From positions 62,001-126,000 of the forward strand of contig JAUIRK010000978.1 of assembly GCA_030549495.1 (NCBI GenBank): 64,000 nt of DNA, read 5' to 3'. The position numbers were made by a program, and so were the translations under genes. This DNA is from Nectonema munidae. Lineage: Eukaryota; Nematomorpha; Nectonematoida; Nectonematidae. Below are positions 46,175 through 57,190 of this stretch, in pieces; position 1 is the stretch's first letter; each line of letters opens with the position of its first letter. The notes under the pieces are model-generated. The model was not told the origin of the DNA and did no database searches. It saw only the letters and a program-made list of their open reading frames with translations.

Positions 46175-47075
46175 TGTTTATTAGAAAAAAATGTTATGTG
46201 CACAATATCTAATGTAAATACTATACCTTATAAGTTAAAGACATTCTAGTAATCTGAATAAAAGTATTGGAAAAGCTATGAATTTTGCCGAAACTTAAAA
46301 AGTACGATTCGGTTAAGGGACAATTCGATCTAGGGAAGGTTGGTGTGGGTGGAAAAAGCTAATAGTTGAGGATGGACTCATGTAAATGGTATAAATGTTT
46401 ACATTTTAACATCTTTATAACGCAGTGTCAACCTTATAATGCGCGTATGTTATACAACCTATTGCTAGCCTATTTTTTATTCAATCTTAATGCTTTACCA
46501 AACCCAAGACTATCCTTCTGAAAATTGAACCGAGAATTTTCACAAATATTAGTTCAAGTAGTATAATATACCCTTACCTAAAGCTGAACTTTGGAAAAAT
46601 TTCTTCAAAAAGAAAAAGACAGTCACGACAAATGTAGCTTGCTTCTAAATAAAAATGCTTATAAATGAGATATGTTTAAAAAAAAGTGTGAAAAAAATTA
46701 CATGCATATTTTTTAAATTTTTTTGTCAATAGAAATACGAAACTTAAAATACAGCGAACTTTAGTGCTTCAATGTAAACAGATTAAGATTTCTCAAACCA
46801 AACTGTTCCCCAAGGCCATGCAATTTTCTGAAGGAAGCGAGAAACAAAAGTGATATGTCTGAACTCACCACTAGTTTGCTTTTTATAGCAGTAGATATAG
46901 ACTAAACCTATGCTTTTCGTCGATGCAATTTAATATACGTCTCATCAAGCGGAATATTTTGGATGCGTAGGTTAAAAATATAGTAGCAAAAATATTTTTA
47001 ATGTATATTCTTTTTATTATTAAGGAATATAAATTAGTGAGATACTGATATAACAAATAGATTTGGCAGTTTATT
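46175..47075. other. AT-rich non-coding sequence
   Basis: Nothing recognised on either strand. Confidence 0.4.
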
Positions 47076-47079
47076 TGAT

Positions 47080-47512
47080 TATTATTATTAGTGAGATTTC
47101 TTACGAAATCCTGTTTCTTTACTCATTCTTGATAGCAACAAGCATAGAAAAAGCAGCTTCACAAAGATATGTGAATCCGAACATAGTTAGAATCCTAAGA
47201 GCCTGATTTGAGACTGACTAAAGGCCAACAGAAAGATATTTGACCCGGAATATTTCAAAATCCAATTCTTCGAAGTCATCTTTGATTGTAGAGTTGAACT
47301 TTGACTCAAAAGATTGCTATTCCCAAAAAATTTCGAGGATTCAAAATAGATAAGCAGATTGAATATAAGTAATGACAAAGTGGTATTTATGCTTTTGTTC
47401 CTTAAAACTCTTAATATTTTCTCACGTTTCATAAAAAAACTTAATTTATTAAGAACGCACGCCTCCTCCACCTTAGAAGAAAGGGCGCACTCCGCAGGTT
47501 AAGAACCACGTC
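47080..47512 (-). mobile_element. hAT transposon deletion derivative
   Basis: The - strand begins near 47512 with GTGGTTCTTAACCTGCGG and AGTGCGCCCTTTC, a typical hAT terminal style. A C-terminal transposase piece follows: ALRILTMFGFTYLCEAAFSM at about 47190-47130, then LVAIKNE. This is the dimerisation-domain motif LTMFGSTY-CE-AFS---IKNK of ZBED/GTF2IRD2-type hAT transposases. The middle of the gene is missing and frames change, so it is an internally deleted, dead copy. The second end was not found. Confidence 0.7.
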
Positions 47513-47514
47513 TA

Positions 47515-48350
47515 TAAGCTTTACAAAAAATGTGAACAAGGTGTTCTATGGAGAAGTTAATTTCATTCGTTGAAGACAAACTGAATATTTTTTAAGAATT
47601 TTAAATTTTTTGAGACCTAAATTTTTCATATAACATTATAAACATCAGCGAAATATACAAGCCTCAACGTGGTAGAATTCAGAGATTTCCAAAGTGGTTT
47701 CGAGCCTCTAATGAGGTTCCAGAACCTAAATGAGAGTATCAGTTCATTCTCTCGCGCAAGCTTAATCCCTGAAATAACGTTTTTTGAACTTAATCTGCTC
47801 TCCTTTTGCAATTTGATTTATTTAAGGTAGATACTTTTAACTCGCTACACTGGTCCCTAAAGACACTGTAGAAACCATTGAAGACGTAGGTATGCCAATT
47901 TCTAATATATTCAATAGAAATTATAAACAAAAAAGCTTTACACCTCCAATAGTTGTTTATTTTGAAACACAAGTCTACTCAATCCATTGAATGATAGACC
48001 CATGTCCCAAAGGAGTTTCACAAGCAAGGTTGTTGTGGTTGGAAAGCAGAGCAATCATTGAATACGTCTCCTCTTATAGTAGGGACAGATGAGATCAGAT
48101 ATTTCGATTTATCATTCCCAGTATTTTCACAATGAATGAGTGACGTAATAAGCAATCCAAAACGTTGCGAAAGATCAATAACAACGCCGGATCAAAATAT
48201 GACAAATTCAATATGAAGGAGACAGCAAGCAAGGTGTGTGTGTCTGTCTGTGTTGGCGTACAGGAGAGATAAGATGAAATGATTAGTGCACACAATTTGG
48301 GCAAGAGATATGAATAATGATTATGTTGAGGAATGCGTCATGACTCTTTT
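47515..48350. other. Upstream region of the transporter gene
   Basis: No coding sequence was recognised. Composition becomes more balanced from about 48000, which may mark the start of regulatory DNA. Confidence 0.35.
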
Positions 48351-48354
48351 TCAT

Positions 48355-48440
48355 CACGTGCTTACATTGAGCCAATGAAAAGCCTCCTTCCTCCATCGTC
48401 TACAATTTATATATGCGCGCTTCACTTGCTTTTCTTGGCA
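48355..48440 (+). promoter_or_regulatory. Probable core promoter of the SLC2A-like gene
   Basis: An E-box CACGTG (48355-48360), a CCAAT box in GAGCCAATGAAAAG (48370-48380) and a TATA box TTTATATATG (48406-48415) lie in order. They are followed by pyrimidine-rich DNA suited to an initiator near 48437-48445. The spacing of CCAAT to TATA is about 35 bases. The transcript would run into the 5' UTR and the ATG at 49030. Confidence 0.6.
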
Positions 48441-49029
48441 TCCTCTCCCTCCCTCCCTCTGACTCTGTGCGATCTTGGCTTCATCACTCACATGGAGGAT
48501 GAAGCGTAATGATGATGTTATGAGCACATTCCTTTTTGTTTTGCACTCATCATCACTTTTGGCATCGCTGATCTAAATGAAGAGATATCAACGTGACTGA
48601 ATGAAGAATGGCAGCAGCAGCAGCAGCTTTGCTCTCTCTCTCTCTCTCCCTCCCAACCAACCATACAATACCACCACCACCATTCCTCGTCGTGTGATAT
48701 AACAACACGCACGCGTCGCCTCCTATCTCCTTTTCCTATCTTTGTGTGTTACAAACATTTTATTTATATTCTCCTCCGCTCGCTTTTCACTTCTTCTGTA
48801 CTGTTCCTTCGTTGCTGTTTCTTCTGCTACTGCTGCTGCTGCTGCTGTCTTTCCCCGCGTTGCGTTTATTTTCACAAAGCGAGGTAAATATTGCGTAGAG
48901 TTATTTTTGGCAAAGATTTTTACAAATCTCTCTCTCCCTCTCTCTCTTTTCATCCATCGACACCCTTTTCCATCGTGTGTGATTTATAACGATTCTTTTA
49001 AGCACTTCCTTACTCTAGTTGTTTTGTTA
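48440..49029 (+). repeat. 5' UTR of the SLC2A-like gene, rich in simple repeats
   Basis: It contains CCCTCC repeats (48447-48460), (CAG)n at 48609-48624, (CT)n at 48630-48650, CCA repeats at 48672-48682, (CTG)n at 48826-48847 and (CT)n at 48928-48950. An ATG at 48742 is in the same frame as the ATG at 49030 with no stop between, which would add 96 residues including a poly-alanine run. I prefer 49030 because GLUT proteins start with a short cytoplasmic tail and the added text looks like UTR translated by chance. Confidence 0.55.
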
Positions 49030-49137
49030 ATGGGAGATACTTCTTCTCCAATTGTTAAAATGGACACGGATGACATGGATATTAATGACAAAAATGCTAA
49101 AACCTACAAGCCTGTCGAAATAAACCAGCAAAGAGGG
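49030..49137 (+). CDS. SLC2A-like glucose transporter, probable exon 1
   Basis: The start codon opens MGDTSSPIVKMDTDDMDIND and the exon ends KPVEINQQRG, 36 codons, phase 0, at the donor G|GTAAGT. This hydrophilic, acidic stretch suits the cytoplasmic N-terminal tail of a GLUT. It joins in phase with the exon at 60711 to give ...QQRG|SINPYLIFVV. In vertebrate class I GLUT genes, as I recall them, the first intron also falls in phase 0 just before the first membrane segment, which supports the link. The product is a 12-pass plasma-membrane facilitator moving glucose or related hexoses down their gradient. Intron 1 would be 11.6 kb and carries many transposons. The link needs transcript support: exon 1 could instead belong to another gene. 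Confidence 0.6.
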
Positions 49138-49524
49138 GTAAGTTTTCGCATAATTAATTTTTATAGATCATTTTTGTTAATTGCCAACATTGTGCCTATG
49201 CTATGAGCGTTTTGAAACTTGACTTAATTTTTTTTCTGTGTTTACTACTTATACTTTAAATATGTGCAGCTGATGGCAAATAATCCATTACTACTGAAAT
49301 TAAAATGTTTTTTTCAGGGAAACTAATTAGTGACTTTTTGGTTTGCTTGAATCATATGTTAGAAGAACACCTAGTTTGGTATATGATTTTTAATTAATGC
49401 AAATATTAGTACGTCAGTGAAATATGGTAATTATATAAAGTGTGAATTTTGGTAGCATTGTAGTACATCAAGCTTGAAATAGAATGAAAATTTAATGACT
49501 TTCTTTCCTCCGTCTCACACTCAG

Positions 49525-49585
49525 TTGCAACCGAAGAAATCAACGGAGAAGAGGGGTGGGGGGCGTCAAAAGAATTTTGTTACCT
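49525..49585 (+). other. Exon-like cassette, 61 bp, would break the transporter frame
   Basis: A strong acceptor (TCCGTCTCACACTCAG) and a strong donor (ACCT|GTAAGT) bound 61 bases reading LQPKKSTEKRGGGRQKNFVT plus one base. Spliced after the exon at 49137 it stays in frame, but on joining the exon at 60711 the codon TAG forms at once. It could be a poison exon that lowers transporter output, an exon of a different gene that starts at 49030, or an unused decoy. GC content exceeds the flanks. Confidence 0.45.
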
Positions 49586-49589
49586 GTAA

Positions 49590-50275
49590 GTATAGCTTTT
49601 AAATTTTAAATAACCTGATCACATTGTTGGTGTGGCAGCAATTGCCTCCTGTATAATTATTTGTTTGGCCGTAGATTTTTTAAATTATTTGGGAAGGCGG
49701 GTCTCTATGTTTAATTGTATTTACTACTCTATGTTTTCTATCATTTTCATTTTTCGTATTCAATGTAGAAATGTGTTTTTATGCAGTTTTGTAAAAAAAA
49801 TTTTTTTTTATAAAAATGCATAGAAACCGATACTATTTCTACCGGCCCAATTGTTATGGGACCACACCCAAGATTCGCGCCCTTAAATGTATCTGTAAAT
49901 GAAAACAGATGAAATGTAAATTATCTTTGCATTTTATTCTTGCACTAGTGCCAAGAGAGGGGTGGACTAACCTCTGGGCAATGGACACCTGGTAACCCTC
50001 TTGCCCGAACTACCCTCAGTTGCGTAGCAAGGAATTTGAACGCACCATCTTATCTATTTGAAAAAAGATAGAAATTGGGGTGAAAAATTTTGACCCATTT
50101 TATTCCAGAAAAAGCACATGAGATCGAGTAATCCTAATGTCAAAAATTTTCGTCAAAACTGACAATGGGATGAAATGGGTACCCCGATTTTGCAAATTTC
50201 ACCGTCCTTTTTATATATGTTGTGTGACGTTCTGATACCTGCGTACTGGTTCTGTTATAATCCTGAACTATGATG
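49590..50275. other. Intron 1 sequence, nothing coding recognised
   Basis: It contains GC-richer text at 49945-50035 without a coding frame; possibly an old repeat. Confidence 0.4.
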
Positions 50276-50278
50276 TGG

Positions 50279-50416
50279 TTAACCCATTTAAGACCAAGCA
50301 AAGCAGACGATATCTAAAAAAACGCAGACGATTTATATTCAAAGTCATTGAAAAAAGCAGATGAAGATGAAATTACTTATGTTCCAAAATAGGAACATTG
50401 GTCGTAAATGGGTTAA
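50279..50416. mobile_element. piggyBac-type MITE (family M1), copy 1
   Basis: It is flanked by TTAA at 50279-50282 and 50413-50416. The ends are CCCATTTAAGACCAA and, inward from the right, CCCATTTACGACCAA. TTAA target sites and CCC starts are hallmarks of piggyBac elements. The interior has GCAGACGATATCTAA and GCAGACGATTT, shared with the element at 62637. Too short to encode protein. Confidence 0.85.
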
Positions 50417-50419
50417 TGG

Positions 50420-51405
50420 TGACTTCTTTGACAAATTTTTGTATTGTGAATAACTTGCGCTTTTTGTGTAAGATGGCTAAATAACTCTTTTGTACATAAC
50501 ATATGGTTATCCGACCTTACTCATCATTTGCTTGGTTTAATAGGACGTAATTTCGACAAAATAAACTATTCTGTCTTGGTAGTGATCGGTTATGTTAATT
50601 AATGTTATAACTTAGTTAGTTCATTAAAATGTTTTATGATTCTGTAAAATTATTGGCGTCCAAATTATGTCTGCAGATTTATGACCTTCGACATTTTGTC
50701 AGGCGACATTTTCGCTTACATTTTATCCCGTAACTAAAAATATACAGCAACTTGAATAAAAAATAAGGCATGTTTTACTCTACGTTGTCAATCAATAATT
50801 TTATAGTTTGATTGACATAACTGTAAAGTAAAACATTTCCAAAAATAAATACATCATCTGAAATTTTTTATAAATTAAGTTATTCTCTAGCCCCCCTAAA
50901 AATTTGGGTCTCTGGAAAACGATCTGGCGTTGCTCGTAGTCATGTTAAATAATAGTTTCCACCCTTTCCCGAATCGTTAACATGTGGCATAACGGATTCT
51001 TTGGATTTCTTTCACGTTCTCCATAGAGTTTGGATGAATCAAAACCCTGGTGATTCGTGCATTGCCATATACTTTCCACATGGGTAACAGTCAAACTATT
51101 TAGCATCGTTTTGCATCAATAATTTAGAAAAAGAATTATTTAGATTTTGTGAATTATTGTGATGATGGTATGCATCGTACATAGTTGTTTCACAAGACGA
51201 CAGATAAACAGACTCACTTCTTGACAATTTTTCTTTCGTCAAAGATACCTTTTTATGTCAAATGCAAATAACATTATGCACAAACCAAGGTCGCATGTTA
51301 TTGAAATTTTGGGGGTTGGTGTTGACAAATTTTTTCTACTCTAATCCAGCAAGAATAGTTTGCCGACCACTTCTGCCCTAATTTATTTTTTTAAATTTAA
51401 CATGA
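50420..51405. other. Intron 1 sequence, nothing recognised
   Basis: AT-rich, no open frame of note on either strand. Confidence 0.4.
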
Positions 51406-51411
51406 ATTTGT

Positions 51412-53370
51412 TTAACACTAGAATGGCGAAACAAACTTAGTAGAATGATGGTCATTTTGATCGAAGCTAAAAACAAGAAATCCTAATAATCTATAAATTT
51501 CAGAAATATTTATTTCTATTATACTCAGCTATTATTTTTGAAAGATTGATAATTTTTCACAATTTTTACATGTTTCAAATGTTTCAACTGTAGATTTACC
51601 ACATGTTATTAAATTACACTTTTGCATATTTTGGTTGCTTTATTTCGGCAATTTGCGAAATCACAAATTTTCTAAAATTGATAAGAATTCGTAGTAAATA
51701 CTTCCATATTTACAGGTGTTCACTCTTTTTTTCATTTGTTTTACACAATTCTTCTACTAACTCTAGAAGGAAAGCTCTTTTAGAATTTTTCAAGCAATTA
51801 ACAATATTGTAATTATTGTTAACAAGTAAGCTAATCAAGTATATGTTTAAAAAAAAAACGCTTTTTTTATACTACTTTTTGTCGATTGTGTACGACACAT
51901 CTGATTCAGTACATCTACGCCGTGTTTTGAGGAATTGCAAAATAAAATAATCTCAAACTTCTTTAGAATTTTAATTATAAAAACGGATTTCTTATGAAGA
52001 CTACTGAGAATTAAAACGAGTTAGTTTGTTTTAGCTTTGTCTTTGTACACTGAAATTCAAATTTTCACAAAAAAACAAACTGAAGTGAAAATTTCAACAT
52101 TTATTTTATTTCAATAAGAACTCCTTTTGCCTGACTGACCTACCAAACTATCGCAATCTAAAAATAAATTAGAATCTATTTTACAACATATTCAGCAAGA
52201 GGAAGGCTATATCTTTCATTATTTTTACCAAGATGTGAAAAACCTGCATATAAATATTTGGTTTTACTTCAATCATCAGCTATAACTTTATACCTTATGT
52301 GTCAGGTTTACTATAAAAATCTTGGGTAAATGGACATTCAGCCTTTGTGGGAAAAAGCTGTTTATCAATAGTAAGAATGGGATGAGACACATAACACCTT
52401 TAGCTATTGTCTATAAAAAGATTCCAAACTTCAGATTCCTAAGGAAATTTATCAGGACCAAAACGCTTTTTTTCACTTTTCGAATCAAATCTCCCGAAAC
52501 TTCTGAAAGTAATATTTTTGCTTCAACTATTCCACGCAGTATGCACAATGATAAAACATTTGAGTTCTTCAAGAGAGAATGTCCAGTCACTTTTTATTCG
52601 AACACCTTCAACAATTGTGCATTTTTTAATATGTTTCAACATTCTTTCATCAAAAATACAACGAAAAGGTGGTTTGGCTTTCAAATTTATATTGCGATAA
52701 GCAAAACTTGTAGATTGGCTGAGCCTTGAAAACATTTTGTACTGGTGTTCTGCTTTTCATATTAATAAACCAATTATTTCCATCTCTTGATTTGAAATAA
52801 TTTTTTCCTTGAATAGAACAGGATTTTCATTAGTGCATCTAAGCGCAAAGATTTATCTTCCTTATCTGAAGCCAATTCAAAATCCTCATTACTTTCATCG
52901 CTCACTTCAATGCCGAATTCAGAGAAGCTTTCATCTTCACACAGATTTGACATGATCATTATCTGATTCATCAACAATATCTTTTATATAAATTGAGGCT
53001 TTCATATGAAAAACAATTTTGTTTCCTAGAACTGATTCAACTAGATACAAAAAAGTAAAGGTTCGTATGAAAAGCAAAAGACATTTGTGGAAAAACACTT
53101 ATCAAGATGTATGGAGATAATACATTAATTAGAGCAAACGTTATGAGTATGCTCAGAAAGCCTGTGCGACCACACATGTCAATCTAGTTTGGTTGAAGTG
53201 TTTCGTCATGGTAGGGAATGCTATTGAAACACAAAAAGCAAGCATTCCTTAGATCCCAGCATTATAATAAATGCCATAAATATCAGAGCTTGATATAAAG
53301 AAATTTACACATGGATAAATTTAAAAATGAGATCAAAATGACCACATTGTCACTTTAGCGCCTAAATTAT
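51412..53370 (-). mobile_element. piggyBac transposon remnant with inverted ends
   Basis: The left end is TTAACACTAGAATGGCG with ATGGTCATTTTGATC about 35 bases in; the right end inward has GGCGCTAAAGTGACA and TGGTCATTTTGATC. The shared TGGTCATTTTGATC block supports paired ends about 1.95 kb apart. On the - strand an acidic N-terminal part (52977-52774) holds DESNEDFELASDKEDKS. Then CIFDERMLKHIKKCT and WTFSLEELKCFI (about 52660-52540) and LTIDKQLFPTKAECPF (about 52370-52320) match the DDE_Tnp_1_7 domain, the last corresponding to the segment just after a catalytic aspartate. Stops and frame changes show decay. The + strand frames over 52322-52729 are antisense. Confidence 0.82.
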
Positions 53371-53374
53371 AGAC

Positions 53375-54845
53375 TTTTATTAGCCAATTAAAAAACAACG
53401 ATTATGTTTATGGTGTGGTTGATGATCTACATGAGATATTCTATAAAAAAATTGAATACTACTTTGCCAAAAATCATATCTTATTTTAGCGAATTCAATT
53501 TTTTTGTGTAAGTTGGTTTATTTTCATTTTGTTTTTATAATCAACTACATTTCAATTGTCAATAACATATTTCTTGTGTCAAGGCTGTTTCGACTTAATA
53601 TCTTCCACCACTCCTTTCGCGCCACAAATATTTTTGAATTTTTCAATAAAATTGTTGGAAAAAAAATGTTAAAAAATCGTAATTAAAAGAACGAAAGTTT
53701 CTCCAGATCAAGATAGATGGTTTAATTAAAAGATGCTCTGATAGTTGACATCTCTACTCGGGTGAAGTTACGGTCGATATCAGGGGCGTACCTATCTTTA
53801 ATTTCGCCCGGGACGCATACTAATTTTCATTCGGCCTCAAAATTTCAAATAACACTTCAAAACGCCCAAACTCGATAATACAGACATATCGATGCAGGGA
53901 AAATTGCAATAAAAAGTGTATCAAAGCATTCTTACATTTCTATTTAAAATGTTGTTCTTCTATCATGGAATTCATAAGTAAAACAGATTTCACGAATTTT
54001 CTAAAATTTTCAGGGATTTCATGAAATACCAGCTTTCATAATCTTACTGTAATACACATGCATTTTAAAAAACATCAATTCTTTTTCTCTGATTTCGCCA
54101 AGAAGTGAAAACGATAAGACCCCTCCTGCTTCTGACTTCTAGTGTAAGTTTCTCATTTTAAAATTTTTTTACAGCACTTAATTTAAAATATTAATCTTAG
54201 TTAAAAAAACATTTTTTTTTATTATAAAATTCCGAAAATTTATAGAATTCATAAAATTACGTAGGAATAACAAAGTGATGTCATTAAAAATTGACCCACT
54301 TCGTGGTTCATCAAAGAAAAATACGAGTTTTTTTTTGTCTTTCCTTATTATTTTCATCCTCTTTTCATGTAATTTTCTTTTGATAAGACAGCATGCAGAA
54401 ACGAGTGCAAGAATTTTATTTCAAATAAAATCGCTCTAATAATAAAATCTTGGGAACTGGGGTAAAACATTTTCGAAATTGAACAATACTTTTAACTATA
54501 GTACAATAAACTATATACACATACTCAGGAATAATTCTCAAATTAAACACTATTAGTCTTAAAGGTGACAAGGTGCTTTCTTTATATTTGCTACATACAA
54601 GCGTTTAGAAGAGGTAATGGATGCTTTCAATGGTTAACTGTTTATAAATACAATAATAATAATTGAACGATGTCTAATTTTAATCAGATTTGTCTCATTT
54701 AACTATTTATAAATGCAAACAATTTTATTATTGAAAAATGAAACCACCACCACCAACTCATATCCTTCTCATTCCCAACTCATTTTCCAACTGATTTTCT
54801 TATCATTTATCGATGCTATTTTGGGTGCAAATTCTTTCTATGAAC
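53375..54845. other. Intron 1 sequence, AT-rich
   Basis: It includes a GC-richer spot at 53765-53825 beginning CAGGGGCGTACCTAT, which looks like a hAT-type end, but no partner was found. Otherwise nothing. Confidence 0.4.
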
Positions 54846-54847
54846 CA

Positions 54848-55250
54848 GGCGTAACTCAATGAACACTTCTCAAATCATGCTCGATTGTCAACCTCGTATG
54901 TATATTTATCCAAACCAAAATTAACATGATTGTTTTATAATTTATTTAACTTTTATATAAAAATTTGCAAGAAAAAAAAAAAAAAAAAAAAAAAAAAAAA
55001 CAAAAAAAAAATTATATAAGTAATTAGTGCTTGACTCTTTGATAACTTTAGCCAACTCTTCAATATCGGCACAGTAAAAATGGTTGCACATAGCTAAAAG
55101 CGCATTTGATTGCTTTTAAGATCTATTATAAAAACTGTTTAAAAATTTATTTTACTTTAGGTGTAAATGAAGAATTTTAATTGTGAACCTTAGAATTTTT
55201 GCGTGCCACTGAAAATACGTGCCACGCGTGCCGTAGGTTGTCGACCCCTG
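54848..55250. mobile_element. Non-autonomous hAT element (family H1), 3' end intact
   Basis: The right end is GGTTGTCGACCCCTG at 55236-55250, the reverse complement of CAGGGGTCGACAACC. The body shares with 57834-58090 the blocks CACTTCTCAAA, GTCAACCTCGTATGTATATT, TGTTTTATAATTTATTTAAC and TTTTATATAAAAATTTGCA. An A run of about 30 bases at 54972-55001 interrupts the interior. The left end is degraded. No transposase. Confidence 0.72.
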
Positions 55251-55254
55251 ATCT

Positions 55255-55635
55255 AAAGCTTGGATTTTCCATTATTACATTCGCTTTCAAAGTCTATTTT
55301 ATAATCAGAATTACCATCAGATTTCTAGCTTGAAATTTTACAACTTGATTTTCTGAAGAAAAGCAACTTTTTTCTACAACTTAATTGATTTATTTTATAA
55401 ATTTTAAAAAATAACTTCATTGGTTTCTATGTATGTTTGGCACGACTTATTTTGGAAGCAAATTTTTTCAGAAATTGAGTCAAAGAACAGATCAAGATTA
55501 ACAAATAATATAATTTTGACAGTTCCTGCTGTTACGAATTTAATTTTTCATTTTGACCAGATTGTTAAGAAAAAGAGATACCAAGTTTCTGAAAAACCGG
55601 CAAAAAATTAAGAAAAAAATCGATTCAAACCTTTT
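55255..55635. other. Intron 1 sequence, nothing recognised
   Basis: A + strand frame at 55420-55611 lacks recognisable features. Confidence 0.4.
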
Positions 55636-55639
55636 TAAT

Positions 55640-55775
55640 TATTTATTCTGTTATCGTTTCTAAATGTGATTATGTGCGTCCCTTGAATCCTATCGTTTTT
55701 ATCTTCCCCGCAAAACCTGAAAATTTTGGAAAATGCGGTCTGTGAGTGATTTAAGTTTGACACCCCTGCTATGAT
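55640..55775 (-). mobile_element. hAT element end (family H2)
   Basis: Read on the - strand from about 55772, CAGGGGTGTCAAACTTAAAT is followed by CACTCACAGACCGCATTT, AAATTTTCAGG and TTTTGCGGGGAAG, a classic hAT terminus. The other end was not located. It supplies the C-terminal half of the long open frame that starts at 56096, which argues that only the first part of that frame is host coding. Confidence 0.6.
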
Positions 55776-55988
55776 GAACAATTGTATGAGGGTTTTTATG
55801 TTCGTGAAAAATCTTTGAGGCGGAAATTTTTCATGAGATGCAAATCTCTTTTTAAAATATATTCTTCGTTTGATAACATCAAAAGGTATTTTGTTTCGAT
55901 TGTCATCATTGCTTGGAAAGAAAACAAAATATGATTCAATAACAGAAATATGCTCAAGGCCTTTTCTAAGCTTTATGAGCTCACTCAC

Positions 55989-56096
55989 CAAACAAACACC
56001 GAAGCCTCCAGCCGCCCTACCAAGCTCCATTGAATAGGCATGTTTCTGTACAAGTGTAGTGGTAATAAGAAACACAAATATTCCAAATGATTTCAT
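55989..56096 (-). CDS. Possible first exon of a secreted protein (nested, antisense)
   Basis: The ATG at 56096 (- strand) opens MKSFGIFVFLITTTLVQKHA, a clear signal-peptide pattern with likely cleavage after HAYS or nearby, then MELGRAAGGFGVCL. A good donor (TTTG|GTGAGTGA) ends the exon at 55989 after exactly 36 codons, phase 0. The frame stays open to 55635 (153 residues), but its far part is derived from a hAT end, so splicing at 55989 is more likely than read-through. No family could be recognised from 36 residues and the next exon was not found. It lies inside intron 1 of the + strand transporter gene. Confidence 0.42.
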
Positions 56097-56102
56097 GCTT
56101 TC

Positions 56103-56560
56103 GCGTATATATGTAAATATACGCAGGTTTGAAAGAAGTTTTTGTGAGTAAAAAGATACGGGATGACGTATCGACTATGAAATAACAAGTAAACTACAAT
56201 GGATGCCCTCCTTTCCCATGATGTGCGCCGAACAGACACTCCTCCATCACACAAAGTCGTGTATTGTATGTCTTGTATACTTTGATCGCAGAATACAAAC
56301 ATGAGTTAGATGGATGAAATGCACCAGCCCTGAATGAAGCGACGCGTTAGCATTAGGAGCAGCAGGATAATTGCTAGCAGATGTTCTCTACTCTAAAGTG
56401 TAATGCGAGCCGAAGAGTAATCATTGTTTGCGTCTTCGCTCTGACACCGCCATCCTGATCGATTCTTCACTTTCATAGGGATGTTTATTCACCGCCACAT
56501 GATTGGTCCTTTTTCATTCAAATGAAATAATAATCTATAACTGGACCAATAACGATGCGA
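56103..56560 (-). promoter_or_regulatory. Possible promoter region of the nested - strand gene
   Basis: Composition is clearly higher in GC than elsewhere in the intron and no transposon was recognised. A perfect 8 bp inverted repeat GCGTATAT(6)ATATACGC lies at 56103-56124, seven bases upstream of the ATG. CCAAT elements occur at about 56500-56510 (ATTGGTCC, - strand CCAAT) and at about 56544-56552 on the other strand. No TATA box at the expected place. It could equally be an intronic enhancer of the transporter. Confidence 0.35.
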
Positions 56561-56564
56561 CTTC

Positions 56565-57120
56565 ATCGATGGACCAGAGAACAATGGGTTAGGGTTAAGC
56601 CTTTTTGTACTGATGACACAACCCCCAAAACACTAATAAACATGATATAGCTGTTCTTCAGGAGATAAAACAAATACGTACTTTACTTCCTATGAAAATA
56701 AGCTCAAGCTAGCTTTTGAAGGATACGCTTCTAAGCTTAAAATAAGTGCTTCCTATAATGGCAATTGCTATAATGGATGATGAGTGTATTTAACTGTAGT
56801 TTGCATATGCGACTCAATCTGATGCGGCTCTTATGATTAGCCAATTTTTTGGCTGATATTTATTAACCAGTTGTTCTCTAAACTATTTTTTGAATGTGTG
56901 CACATGACGTGAAAAAGCTTCCTTAACTATATATATAGAATACCTTCTGTAAAAAATAGGCTTGTTAGAAATCAAGCTCCAGAAAGTTTTCTAGATAATG
57001 TGGATACTATTTTACTTATGTAGAAAGAAATCTATTTTCAATTGAAATAAATATCCTTTAGTTTGTGTAGAAGTTCTTTAGAGGCTTCAATTGGGAGCGG
57101 AGCTTCTTCAATTGATACAA
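56565..57120. other. Intron 1 sequence, nothing recognised
   Basis: Ordinary AT-rich sequence with no coding signal. Confidence 0.4.
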
Positions 57121-57126
57121 AAGCTA

Positions 57127-57190
57127 CATTGGAGTGGACGTTCTTCAGAAGATTCGAAAATGGATCTCCTGAAGAACTACTGCTCCAATG
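57127..57190. repeat. Imperfect hairpin, 22 bp arms
   Basis: CATTGGAGTGGACGTTCTTC and the inverted CATTGGAGCAGTAGTTCTTC (inward from 57190) pair at about 18 of 22 positions around a 20-base loop. Related words (TTCTTCAATTG, CTCCTGAAGAACAA) occur within 70 bases on either side, so this may be a degraded MITE. Confidence 0.5.

Noticed and set aside
52322-52729. 135-residue + strand open frame
   Set aside because: Antisense of the piggyBac transposase remnant.
53765-53825. hAT-type end CAGGGGCGTACCTAT
   Set aside because: No matching opposite end or transposase was found nearby; left as a note in the gap entry.
55635-56096. 153-residue secreted protein as a single unspliced ORF
   Set aside because: The C-terminal third is derived from a hAT terminus and a strong donor lies after codon 36, so only the short first exon is listed.
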